64,000 nucleotides of DNA from Moorella glycerini. GTDB taxonomy: Bacteria; Bacillota; DSM-521; Neomoorellales; Neomoorellaceae. The notes beneath the pieces are model-generated. The model had not been told where the DNA came from. It did no database searches and saw only the letters and a list, made by a program, of their open reading frames with translations. The position numbers and the translations under genes were made by a program. The stretch is taken from NCBI RefSeq assembly GCF_009735625.1, contig NZ_CP046244.1, positions 2,666,001 through 2,730,000 of the forward strand. Reading direction: 5' to 3'. Below, one piece after another: positions 26,766 to 34,498 of the stretch (its first letter is position 1; every line of letters starts with the position of its first letter).

Positions 26766-27755
26766 TCACTGCTCCAGTTGCTTCTTCAGCGCGGCGATCT
26801 CGTCCGGAGCAAGCCCTGTCGCCCAGGCAATTTTATCTATTTCTATGCCCAGCTGCAACAAGTTTTTAGCAACTTCTATTTTGCCTTCCATCTTGCCTTC
26901 CATCCTGCCTTCCATCCTGCCTTTCATCTCGCCTTTCAACAAAGCCTGCCGCTGCATTTCTTCCAGGGTCAATTCCAGGTTGTAAATCATCCGTTCCACC
27001 TCCCAGGGATTGGTTGCGTCCAGGATGCCGTCAATTTTGGCGCTAAAATCTCCTGGCATTCTGGGCTTAACGACGTTCTTCAGCCAGGTAGTGAAATGGC
27101 GGAACTCATCAGGCGTGAGGCGCTTTAAGACCCCTGCCAGTCTCTGCAGCCGTCCAACAAGCTCTTCCGACCGCATTCTCCGGTCCAAAAGAAAAATGCT
27201 GGCGATCACATTGGCGGCTTTGATGAGTTCTTCTTCGCTGTAGCGGTTGACGTCAAACAGCAGGTAATGGAAGTCCAGGAGATGCCCGCTAAAATCCTGG
27301 TAACTGTCCAGCATTTCTTTGAAGGAAAGGGCCGCCGTCCAGGGTCCGGCCCCGTTGTAGAGCACCGCCGGGACGATGGGCGGCAGGCGGAAATTCTTGC
27401 TCTCTCGCTCATTCTGCGGGGTGTTGTTGTAGATTTCCCGCCAGATCTCGACCATGTAAAGCAAAAGCCGAAAAGGTATCAGGTAGTCTACCGTTGACTG
27501 TAGCTCCAGCAGGATGTAAAAAATGACGCTTTTATCTTTGATCTTAAGCCTGTAGACGACATCGGCTTCTTTCTCGCTGAAATCCTGGAGGACATAGGAT
27601 TTGTTCACCAGGATGAGGTCGTTTTCGTCGATAGCCTCCACCCAGGTTTCCCGGACGAAGGTTTTCAGCAGTTCCAGGAAAACTCTCTTGTCGGAAAGAA
27701 GCTGCCTGTAACCCTTGTCGTGTGGGTGGTGGGGGGGGCCGGGGCTGCCCTTCAT
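26766..27755 (-). CDS. Rpn-family recombination-promoting nuclease/putative transposase
   Basis: The 329-residue protein has the Rpn N-terminus PHDKGYRQLLSDKRVFLELLKTFV and the PD-(D/E)XK core with EADVVYRLKIKDKSVIFYILLELQSTVD (D, E and Q of the site). It continues through PAVLYNGAGPWTAAL, a family hallmark. The C-terminus has tandem MKGRMEGRMEGKMEGKIE repeats. ATG 27755 is chosen with GAAGGTGG upstream; GTG 27773 is possible. It is the only apparently intact gene of the inserted patch and may have helped shape it. Confidence 0.85.
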   Translation of the reverse strand: MKGSPGPPHHPHDKGYRQLLSDKRVFLELLKTFVRETWVEAIDENDLILVNKSYVLQDFSEKEADVVYRLKIKDKSVIFYILLELQSTVDYLIPFRLLLYMVEIWREIYNNTPQNERESKNFRLPPIVPAVLYNGAGPWTAALSFKEMLDSYQDFSGHLLDFHYLLFDVNRYSEEELIKAANVIASIFLLDRRMRSEELVGRLQRLAGVLKRLTPDEFRHFTTWLKNVVKPRMPGDFSAKIDGILDATNPWEVERMIYNLELTLEEMQRQALLKGEMKGRMEGRMEGKMEGKIEVAKNLLQLGIEIDKIAWATGLAPDEIAALKKQLEQ

Positions 27756-27916
27756 TTTCCGGCACGGGACCACCTTCTTTTGAAAACCATTATACCATAT
27801 TTTTGGAGTACGGTGATAGCTTTAGGAAAGCCGGTAACGTCCGAGTTTTGCAGAGCTGAAAAACGCTAACCACTGGGGCAGTAGAAGCCGCAGGCCTGCC
27901 TTTCCGGCCGGACTTT

Positions 27917-28110
27917 TTACCCAGCCTTAACCAGGGCCTCTTTGCCGGCCAGGCAGATAAAATCCCGCGCCTGGAGTTTCGCCGGCACCCGGTGCTCCCC
28001 GGTAAGATAGAGGTCCAGGGTGGCCAGGCAGGCTGGCCGGTTTATTTTCCTCCCGGCCCAGGTTCAGGGCATAATAGCGGCAGCCCTGGCAGGTGGCAGT
28101 GGCCCGGTTT
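27917..28110 (-). pseudogene. Fragment of an unidentified gene, frameshifted
   Basis: Reading the minus strand, a Cys-X2-Cys stretch (TCQGCRYYALNLGREENKPA) continues, after a change of frame near 28030, as LATLDLYLTGEHRVPAKLQARDFICLAGKEALVKAG before a TAA at 27917-27919. The two parts read like one small cysteine-containing protein, but I do not recognise the family and the coding call rests on composition and sense alone. Confidence 0.3.
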
Positions 28111-28132
28111 CTAAGCCGCGGGTAATATTATT

Positions 28133-28261
28133 AGGCGATTACCCTCCCCGTCTCAGGCTGCATTCAACCCTTGGTTATGAGAGTCCGGAAGAATTCGAGA
28201 AAAACTACGAGAACCAGATAAAAGCTGTTTAAGTTGGTGTCCCTCTATCGGGGGAAGTCCA
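28133..28261 (+). mobile_element. IS3-family right-end remnant
   Basis: The end of an IS3-type orfB is readable as RLRLHSTLGYESPEEFEKNYENQIKAV followed by the element tip (TTGGTGTCC ... GGGGGAAGTCCA). A related copy ends at 36640 with the same tip. The remainder of the element is lost, and it abuts an ISLre2 scar. Confidence 0.75.
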
Positions 28262-28262
28262 T

Positions 28263-28445
28263 TCTTAATTTAGAGCAGGCAGTAATTCGCGAAGCCTTAC
28301 AAGGTTGTCGTAGACGGCCGCAGGCTTTAACCTTGACAGGAGCAGCGAATTACTGCACAATACTCCGGAGCCGGGAAAAGGTCCGGGGTATATATGGGAT
28401 TTTTGGGTGAGGTCTCTTTTTGCCTACTATATCTTGACACGTACC
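28263..28445 (+). mobile_element. ISLre2-family right-end remnant
   Basis: About 180 bp closely match the right end of the complete element (7702-7880), including the conserved hairpin with GCAGTAATTC and GAATTACTGC arms and the terminal TTGACACGTAC. The outer left hairpin arm, the transposase and the left end are missing. It stops two bases before the right copy of the 18-bp direct repeat. Confidence 0.85.
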
Positions 28446-28447
28446 AG

Positions 28448-28465
28448 GGCGCGAGAAAGATTGAC
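28448..28465. repeat. 18-bp direct repeat, right copy
   Basis: This is the exact second copy of 25165-25182 and marks the right edge of the foreign patch. From here the sequence leads into the riboswitch of dapB. Confidence 0.85.
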
Positions 28466-28515
28466 AGGACTTATCTCCAGTGGTATCATAGGGTAAACAA
28501 AGGTATAAACTCATC

Positions 28516-28729
28516 TCGTGTGCAGTGGGGTAGAGGTGCAGCGGGCAAGAGTACTACCGGTGAGGTGGGCACCGGTGAGCCGGTAGGAAAGGGTACGCTG
28601 CCGAAGGGAGATGGCCGGCCCGGGCCATCTTCCTGGGCCGGTCGCTGAATAAGGGCCGGACTGTCACCGTAGATGCTGGCGCCACGAAGGATCGTTGGCC
28701 TATTTACGGTGGAGCGCTACTCGCACGAA
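28516..28729 (+). ncRNA. Lysine riboswitch (L box)
   Basis: The conserved core blocks occur in order: TAGAGGTGCAGC, AAGAGTA, GGAAAGGGTACGCTGCCGAAG, the helix closing with CTGGGCCGGTCGCTGAATAA, GACTGTCACC and GGTGGAGCGCTACTC. The ends pair as the P1 stem (TCGTG near 28516 with CACGA near 28727). It lies before dapB, first gene of the lysine and dipicolinate block, so excess lysine should stop transcription. Confidence 0.93.
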
Positions 28730-28741
28730 GAGGCCTGGCGA

Positions 28742-28806
28742 GATGAGTATTCTGGTAATCCGGGGGAAGACCGGAGCGGGATGCTCATGGTTTTCCCTTA
28801 ATTTTT
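28742..28806 (+). terminator. Riboswitch-controlled terminator before dapB
   Basis: ATGAGTATTC (from 28743) pairs with GGATGCTCAT (to 28788), with CTGGT/ACCGG inside, and T-rich sequence follows at 28791-28806. This is the expected expression platform of the lysine riboswitch. Confidence 0.55.
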
Positions 28807-28836
28807 TAAGCGGGGTGGATAACTACGATCAGGGTT

Positions 28837-29619
28837 GTGGTCACCGGTGCCGCCGGCCGTATGGGCCGGGAAATGACGAAGGGCCTGTTGCAGGCAGGAG
28901 ACATCGAAGTAGCAGGGGCTGTAGACCGGGTGGCGGTTGGTACGGATATCGGTACCTTAAATGGCCTGCAGCCCGCCGGGGTGCTCATTAATGATGACCT
29001 GGGAGCAGTAATAAAAACTACCCGCCCGCAGGTGATGGTTGATTTTACCGTGGCTGCTGCCGCCCTGGCCAACGCCCGGCTGGCCGTAGAGCAGGGAGTA
29101 TGCCCGGTGATTGGCACCACCGGCATCAGCCCGGAGCAGCTGGATGAGTTGCACCAGCTTTGCGAAGCCAGGCAGGTGGGCGCGGTGGTGGCCCCCAACT
29201 TTTCTTTAGGGGCCGTCTTAATGATGCATTTTGCCCGGCAGGCGGCCCGTTACTTCCCCCGGGCGGAAATTATTGAAATGCACCATGAACAAAAAATCGA
29301 CGCTCCTTCGGGAACGGCCTTAAAAACGGCGGAACTAATGGCTGAGGAGATAGAGACGGCCCTGGCCCCGCCGGTGGCAGAAGAAAAGGTCGCCGGGGCC
29401 AGGGGGGCCACGTACCGGGGCCTGGCCGTCCACAGTATTCGCCTGCCGGGTGCGGTGGCCCACCAGGAGGTAATTTTGGGCGGCCAGGGACAGCTCCTGA
29501 CCATTCGCCATGACACTATCAGCCGGGAAGCCTTTTTACCGGGGCTTTTACTGGCCATAAGGCGGGTCCTCCACCTTAAGGGGGTGGTTTACGGGCTGGA
29601 AAATTTACTGGAATTATAG
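28837..29619 (+). CDS. dapB: 4-hydroxy-tetrahydrodipicolinate reductase
   Basis: DapB reduces the DapA product in the lysine/diaminopimelate pathway; its substrate also feeds dipicolinate synthesis. The protein shows the Rossmann VTGAAGRMGREM motif, VMVDFT, GTTGIS, APNFSLGAVLM, the catalytic EMHHEQKIDAPSGTA and a C-terminal ITHR-like RHDTISR. The only standard start near the conserved N-terminus is GTG 28837, which gives a shortened first strand. In-frame sense upstream (IRVVVTGAAG) suggests the true start may be a rare codon (ATA 28819, ACG 28825 or ATC 28828) behind GGGGTGG. Confidence 0.93.
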   Translation: MVTGAAGRMGREMTKGLLQAGDIEVAGAVDRVAVGTDIGTLNGLQPAGVLINDDLGAVIKTTRPQVMVDFTVAAAALANARLAVEQGVCPVIGTTGISPEQLDELHQLCEARQVGAVVAPNFSLGAVLMMHFARQAARYFPRAEIIEMHHEQKIDAPSGTALKTAELMAEEIETALAPPVAEEKVAGARGATYRGLAVHSIRLPGAVAHQEVILGGQGQLLTIRHDTISREAFLPGLLLAIRRVLHLKGVVYGLENLLEL

Positions 29620-29697
29620 ACCTGGCACCTCCCGGAGCGGCGTCACATATATTGCAAGTAGTACAGGTGTACTATCTTGGCAGGAGGTCGTTCCGGC

Positions 29698-30591
29698 ATG
29701 GGCGGGATGCTGGCAGGGACCAGGGTGGCAATGCTGGGTGGCGATGCCCGCGAGGTTATTCTCCTGGAGGAACTGTTGCGCCAGGGGGCCGAGGTAAGGG
29801 TAGCCGGCCTGGGAGATTTGCCGGAGGGGGAAGGGTGTACCAGCTGGGAAGATCCCCTGGCAGCCGTCCAGGGGGCGGGGGTAATCATTTTGCCGGTACC
29901 GGGAGTTAATGCGAAAGGCATGATCCATGCTCCCCGGACGCGGCAACCCCTATATTTCACCCGGGAAGTGGCCGGGGCCATCCCGGCGGGAACACCGGTC
30001 CTGGTGGGGGTGGCGCGGGCCTACCTGAAAGATATGGCGGCAGAACGTGGCTGGCAGCTGGTGGAGACGGCCGAGATGGATGAAATGGCCATCTTAAATT
30101 CCATCCCTACGGCTGAAGGAGCTATCATGCTGGCCATGCAGGAACTCCCCATCACCCTCCATGGCTGTGAGGCCTTTGTCTTGGGACTGGGGCGGACCGG
30201 TTTTACCCTGGCCAGGATGCTGGCCGGGGTGGGAGCAAGGGTAACGGTAATCGACCGGGGCGCAGCCGACCGGGCCCGGGCTTACGCCGAAGGCTGGCCG
30301 GCCTTTACCTTTACGGAACTGGCAGCCATAGTCGAGGGGGCCGACGTTATTTTTAATACTGTACCCGCCCCGGTCCTGACGGGAGAACTGCTGGCCCGGA
30401 CCAAACCCGGTGTCCTGATTATTGACCTGGCTGCGGACCCGGGCGGTACAGATTTCACTGCCGCTGCGGCCCTCCAGCGCCGGGCCATGCTGGCCCCGGG
30501 ACTGCCAGGTAAAGTAGCCCCCCGGACAGCCGGGCAGATCCTGGCCCGTCTTTATCCCGCACTCATTGTAAAATGCCTGGAACGGCTGTAA
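29698..30591 (+). CDS. dpaA: Dipicolinate synthase subunit A
   Basis: DpaA (SpoVFA) is the dehydrogenase subunit that, with DpaB, makes dipicolinic acid for the spore core. The 297-residue protein starts with GTRVAMLGGDAREVILLEELLRQGA, has PVPGVNAKGMIHAP and a central Rossmann site AFVLGLGRTGFTLARMLAGVGARVTVIDR, then FNTVPAPVLTGELL. ATG 29698 follows CAGGAGGT; TTG 29677 is an alternative. Expression is expected in the mother cell during sporulation, but no SigK-type promoter was identified. Confidence 0.94.
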   Translation: MGGMLAGTRVAMLGGDAREVILLEELLRQGAEVRVAGLGDLPEGEGCTSWEDPLAAVQGAGVIILPVPGVNAKGMIHAPRTRQPLYFTREVAGAIPAGTPVLVGVARAYLKDMAAERGWQLVETAEMDEMAILNSIPTAEGAIMLAMQELPITLHGCEAFVLGLGRTGFTLARMLAGVGARVTVIDRGAADRARAYAEGWPAFTFTELAAIVEGADVIFNTVPAPVLTGELLARTKPGVLIIDLAADPGGTDFTAAAALQRRAMLAPGLPGKVAPRTAGQILARLYPALIVKCLERL

Positions 30592-30613
30592 ACCCTACGT
30601 GGAGGTGCTTGCA

Positions 30614-31231
30614 ATGCGGCTCAAGGGCAAAAGAGTAGGGTTTGCCGTCACCGGCTCCCATTGTACCCTGGCGGCGGTCATGCCGGAGCTGGCCAGGGTA
30701 GTTGCTGAAGGTGCCCAGGTTGTCCCTATCCTGTCGCCGGCTGTCAGGGATAGCGATACTCGCTTTGGCACCAGTGCCTTCTGGCGGGTGGAGTTAGAAA
30801 GGATTACCGGGCAAAAAGCCATCGATACTATTGTTACGGCGGAACCAATCGGTCCTAAAAAACTCTTTGACGCCGTTGTAGTCGCCCCCTGCACCGGCAA
30901 TACCCTGGCTAAACTGGCCAACGGGATTACAGATACCGCGGTCCTGATGGCCATGAAGGCCCAGTTGCGCAACCTGCGGCCGGTGGTGCTCGCCATTTCC
31001 ACCAATGACGGTCTGGGGGCTAACGCCGTAAATTTAGGCCGGGTAATGAATATGAAAAATATTTACCTGGTCCCCTTTGGCCAGGATGACCCGTATAACA
31101 AACCCAATTCCCTGGTGGCCAGGATGGAGTTAATTGTTGATACCATCCTGGCGGCCCTGGAAGGGCGGCAGATCCAGCCCCTTTTACTGGGTCCTCCACC
31201 AGAGGGGCAGGTGACAGGAGGAAAGCAATAA
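30614..31231 (+). CDS. dpaB: Dipicolinate synthase subunit B
   Basis: DpaB (SpoVFB) is the flavoprotein-type partner of DpaA. The 205-residue protein has KRVGFAVTGSHCTLAAVMPEL, VAPCTGNTLAKLANGITDTAVLMAMKAQLRNLRPVVLAISTNDGLGANAVNLG and MNMKNIYLVPFGQDDPYNKPNSL, all characteristic. ATG 30614 has GGAGGTG upstream. It ends 4 bases before asd. Confidence 0.95.
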   Translation: MRLKGKRVGFAVTGSHCTLAAVMPELARVVAEGAQVVPILSPAVRDSDTRFGTSAFWRVELERITGQKAIDTIVTAEPIGPKKLFDAVVVAPCTGNTLAKLANGITDTAVLMAMKAQLRNLRPVVLAISTNDGLGANAVNLGRVMNMKNIYLVPFGQDDPYNKPNSLVARMELIVDTILAALEGRQIQPLLLGPPPEGQVTGGKQ

Positions 31232-31235
31232 GCTG

Positions 31236-32243
31236 ATGAAAACTTACAATGTCGCTGTGGTTGGAACAGGGGCCGTAGGCCAGACCATGCTCAAGGTCTT
31301 GGAGGAGAGAAATTTTCCCGTTGGCAAGCTGAAGGTCCTGGCTACCAGCCGTTCGGCGGGCAAGACCGTGACCTTCAGGGGCGAAGAGTACGTCATCGAG
31401 GAGACCACGCCGGCCTCCTTTGCCGGGATCGACGTAGCCCTTTTTGCCGGCGGCGAAGCCAGCAAGATTTACGGCCGGACGGCGGTGGAGGCCGGGGCGG
31501 TAGTGATAGACAACAGCAATAATTTCCGTATGGATCCCGAGGTGCCTCTGGTGGTACCGGAGGTCAACCCCCGGGACGTCCGCTGGCATAAAGGGTTAAT
31601 TGCCAATCCCAACTGCTCCACCATCCAGATGGTGGTGGCTTTAAAACCCATCTATGATGCTGCCGGTATCAAGCGGATTGTTGTTTCCACCTACCAGGCT
31701 GTTTCCGGGGCCGGCCAGGAAGCCATTGATGAGCTGCGGCAGCAGACGCAGCAGGTACTGGCCGGGGAAGTGGTAACAGGTAAGGTTTTTCCCTGGCAGA
31801 TCGCCTTCAACTGCCTGCCCCAAATTGATGTCTTCCTGGAGAACGGTTACAGCAAAGAAGAAATGAAAATGGTTAATGAAACTAAAAAGATCATGGGGGA
31901 TGACCAGATCCAGGTCACAGCCACTACGGTGCGGGTGCCGGTCTTTAACGGTCACTCGGAGGCGGTCAACGTGGAGACGCGGGAAAAACTGACGGTAGCG
32001 GCAGCGAGGGAACTCCTGCGCCGGGCGCCGGGGGTCGTGGTGGTGGATGACCTGGAAGCCAAGGCCTATCCCCTGGCCATCCAGGCCGACGGCCGGGATG
32101 AAGTCTTTGTCGGCCGCATCCGGGAAGACTTTTCCATCGCCAATGGACTGAATATGTGGGTGGTAGCCGATAATTTACGTAAAGGTGCGGCGACCAATGC
32201 CATCCAGATTGCGGAATTGCTGGTGCAGGAGGGCCTTCTTTAA
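31236..32243 (+). CDS. asd: Aspartate-semialdehyde dehydrogenase
   Basis: Asd reduces aspartyl phosphate to the semialdehyde, the branch point to lysine/dipicolinate and to threonine/methionine. The 335-residue protein has the NADP site VAVVGTGAVGQTMLKVLEERNFPV, LFAGGEAS, the catalytic-Cys motif NPNCSTIQMV, STYQAVSGAGQEA and the substrate residues around VRVPVFNGHSEAVNVE. The order dpaA-dpaB-asd-dapG-dapA is that of Bacillus. Confidence 0.97.
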   Translation: MKTYNVAVVGTGAVGQTMLKVLEERNFPVGKLKVLATSRSAGKTVTFRGEEYVIEETTPASFAGIDVALFAGGEASKIYGRTAVEAGAVVIDNSNNFRMDPEVPLVVPEVNPRDVRWHKGLIANPNCSTIQMVVALKPIYDAAGIKRIVVSTYQAVSGAGQEAIDELRQQTQQVLAGEVVTGKVFPWQIAFNCLPQIDVFLENGYSKEEMKMVNETKKIMGDDQIQVTATTVRVPVFNGHSEAVNVETREKLTVAAARELLRRAPGVVVVDDLEAKAYPLAIQADGRDEVFVGRIREDFSIANGLNMWVVADNLRKGAATNAIQIAELLVQEGLL

Positions 32244-32263
32244 ATAGATGTGAGGTGACGGTC

Positions 32264-33505
32264 ATGAAGGTCCTGGTCCAGAAGTTTGGCGGTTCATCGG
32301 TAGCCACCCCGGAACAGCGTTTAATGGTGGCCCGGCATATTGAAAGGGCGTGCCGGGCCGGCTACCGGGTGGCCGTCGTCGTTTCGGCCATGGGCCGCCG
32401 GGGGGCACCCTATGCTACTGATACTTTACTGGATTTGCTGGGCGATAACCCGGTTTCCCCCAGGGAACGCGACCTGCTCCTGGCCTGCGGGGAGATTATT
32501 GCCGGTGTGGTTTTGAGCGCTACTTTACAGGGACGGGGTATAGAGGCCGTTTTTCTCACCGGCGGCCAGGCCGGCATTATTACCGATGCCCGCTTTAATG
32601 ATGCCCGTATCCTCAGGGTGGAACCCCGGCGGGTCCAGTCCTACCTGGAGCAGGATCAGGTAGTGGTGGTGGCCGGTTTCCAGGGGGTTACCGAGGCCGG
32701 GGAAATCACTACCCTGGGCCGGGGCGGCAGCGATACTACGGCCGCGGCTTTAGGCGTGGCCCTGAAGGCGGAAGCAGTGGAGATATTCACCGACGTCGAT
32801 GGCCTCAAGACGGCCGACCCCCGCATCGTTAGCGATGCCAGGACCTTGAGTACCATTACCTATACGGAAGTCTGCCAGATGGCCTATGAAGGGGCAAAAG
32901 TAATCCACCCCCGCGCGGTGGAAATTGCCAGGGAGGGAAATATACCCTTAAAGATAAAATCCACCTTTAGCGACGGGCCGGGCACCCTGGTGGTGGCCTG
33001 GCAGCCGGCTCCCAGTGGCGTGCATATCAGCCGCGACCGGGTAATTACAGGTATCACCCATATGGCGGGCCTGACCCAGCTCAGGGTTACTATACCAGAA
33101 GGGGAAGGGGCCGAAGCTGTTTTCCAGACCCTGGCCCAGAATAACATCAGTGTCGACTTTATTAACGTCTTTCCCGAAGAGCTGGTCTTTACGGTTGCTG
33201 CCGGCGCTGCCGGGCGGGCCGTGGAGCTGATTGAGGGACTGGGCCTTGGCGTTACGGCCCGCCCTGGCTGTGCCAAGGTGGCTGCAGTGGGGGCCGGTAT
33301 GCGCGGTGTACCCGGGGTCATGGCGACCATTGTCACCGCCCTGAACCGCGCGGGGATAAAGATTTTACAATCGGCCGATTCTTATACATCGATATGGTGC
33401 CTGGTAGACCAGGCCGACATGGAGCGGGCCGTGCAGGTCCTGCACCGGGAATTCAAGCTGAATGATGAAGAGACGGGCGAGGTGAAAGCGTATGCCGTGG
33501 GGTAG
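32264..33505 (+). CDS. dapG: Aspartate kinase
   Basis: The kinase phosphorylates aspartate at the head of the pathway. The 413-residue protein has the kinase start KVLVQKFGGSSVATPEQR, TLGRGGSDTTAAALGVAL, FTDVDGLKTADPRIV and the C-terminal ACT pair (LRVTIPEGEGAEAVFQTL and VGAGMRGVPGVMATIVTALNRAGIKILQSADS). ATG 32264 has TGAGGTGA upstream. Feedback by an aspartate-family amino acid through the ACT domains is likely. The last 14 bases overlap dapA. Confidence 0.95.
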   Translation: MKVLVQKFGGSSVATPEQRLMVARHIERACRAGYRVAVVVSAMGRRGAPYATDTLLDLLGDNPVSPRERDLLLACGEIIAGVVLSATLQGRGIEAVFLTGGQAGIITDARFNDARILRVEPRRVQSYLEQDQVVVVAGFQGVTEAGEITTLGRGGSDTTAAALGVALKAEAVEIFTDVDGLKTADPRIVSDARTLSTITYTEVCQMAYEGAKVIHPRAVEIAREGNIPLKIKSTFSDGPGTLVVAWQPAPSGVHISRDRVITGITHMAGLTQLRVTIPEGEGAEAVFQTLAQNNISVDFINVFPEELVFTVAAGAAGRAVELIEGLGLGVTARPGCAKVAAVGAGMRGVPGVMATIVTALNRAGIKILQSADSYTSIWCLVDQADMERAVQVLHREFKLNDEETGEVKAYAVG

Positions 33506-34379
33506 AATCCTCACAGCTATGGTGACCCCTTTTACAGCAGATGGTAAATTAGACCTGGACGGTGCTAAAAAACTCGCCGCCTACCTGGTAGACCATGGCA
33601 GCGACGGCCTGGTGGTGGCCGGCACCACCGGGGAATCGCCGACATTGAGCCATGAGGAAAAAATAGCCCTATTCCGGGCCGTTAAAGAAGCAGTGGGAGG
33701 CAGGGCGGCAGTCATTGCCGGTACAGGTACCAACTCCACCGCCGCTAGCATCGAGCTTTCGCGGGAGGCAGAAGCCCTGGGGGTAGACGGCCTGATGCTG
33801 GTGGTACCCTATTACAACCGCCCCTCCCAGGAGGGCCTGTACCAGCATTTTCGGGCCATTGCCGGGGCCGTTTCCCTGCCTATTATATTGTATAATATAC
33901 CTTCCCGGACGGGGCGCAACATGGATGCGGCTACAACCTTACGCCTGGCGGAGATTAAAAATATCGTCGCCGTAAAGGAAGCTAGCGGCGACCTGGACCA
34001 GGCGACGGCCATTCTCAGGGAGGCGCGGCCTGATTTTCTCCTGTACAGCGGTGACGACGCCCTGACTTTGCCTTTAATGGCCGTGGGCGGGTATGGCATT
34101 ATCAGCGTCGCGGCCCATGTGGTGGGCGACAAGATGCAGGCCATGGTTAGGGCCTTTGTGAGCGGCGATGTGGCCGGGGCGGCGGCCCTGCACCGAGAGC
34201 TCTTCCCCTTATTTAAAGCCCTCTTTATTACCAGCAACCCCGTACCGGTGAAGGAAGCCTTGCAAATGCTGGGCCTCCCGGCCGGGCCGGTACGCTTGCC
34301 CTTAGTCGGGGCCAGCCCGGCGGAGAAGGAAAAAATCGCCGCGGCCCTGGAAGCAGCGGGCCTGTTACGGGCTGGTTAA
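33492..34379 (+). CDS. dapA: 4-hydroxy-tetrahydrodipicolinate synthase
   Basis: DapA condenses pyruvate with aspartate semialdehyde. The 295-residue TIM-barrel protein has GRILTAMVTPF, VVAGTTGESPTLS, VPYYNRPSQEGLYQHF, the IILYNIPSRTGRNM segment with the catalytic Tyr, and the Schiff-base lysine in IVAVKEASGD. Its ATG lies inside dapG (coupled translation). Confidence 0.97.
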   Translation: MPWGRILTAMVTPFTADGKLDLDGAKKLAAYLVDHGSDGLVVAGTTGESPTLSHEEKIALFRAVKEAVGGRAAVIAGTGTNSTAASIELSREAEALGVDGLMLVVPYYNRPSQEGLYQHFRAIAGAVSLPIILYNIPSRTGRNMDAATTLRLAEIKNIVAVKEASGDLDQATAILREARPDFLLYSGDDALTLPLMAVGGYGIISVAAHVVGDKMQAMVRAFVSGDVAGAAALHRELFPLFKALFITSNPVPVKEALQMLGLPAGPVRLPLVGASPAEKEKIAAALEAAGLLRAG

Positions 34380-34381
34380 TG

Positions 34382-34410
34382 TTGCGGGATAAGGACTTTT
34401 GAGGTATAAT
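34382..34410 (+). promoter_or_regulatory. Sigma-A promoter for rnjA
   Basis: TTGCGG (34382-34387) and TATAAT (34405-34410) are spaced by 17 bases, immediately after the dapA stop. Confidence 0.65.
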
Positions 34411-34442
34411 AAATGTAGCTGGTTTTGAACGTGGGGGTTAAC

Positions 34443-34473
34443 ACCGGGCCGGCGGCAGCAGGCCCGGTCTTTA
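34443..34473 (+). terminator. Hairpin in the rnjA leader
   Basis: ACCGGGCC (34443-34450) pairs with GGCCCGGT (34461-34468), followed by CTTTAATT. It lies downstream of the rnjA promoter, so it may attenuate rnjA as well as end the dap transcript. Confidence 0.6.
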
Positions 34474-34498
34474 ATTGTGGACGCATGGAGGTGGATTA

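Noticed and set aside
28394-28648. Open frame of 84 codons over the start of the riboswitch
   Set aside because: The region is explained by the ISLre2 scar, the 18-bp repeat and the lysine riboswitch core; the peptide is low-complexity.
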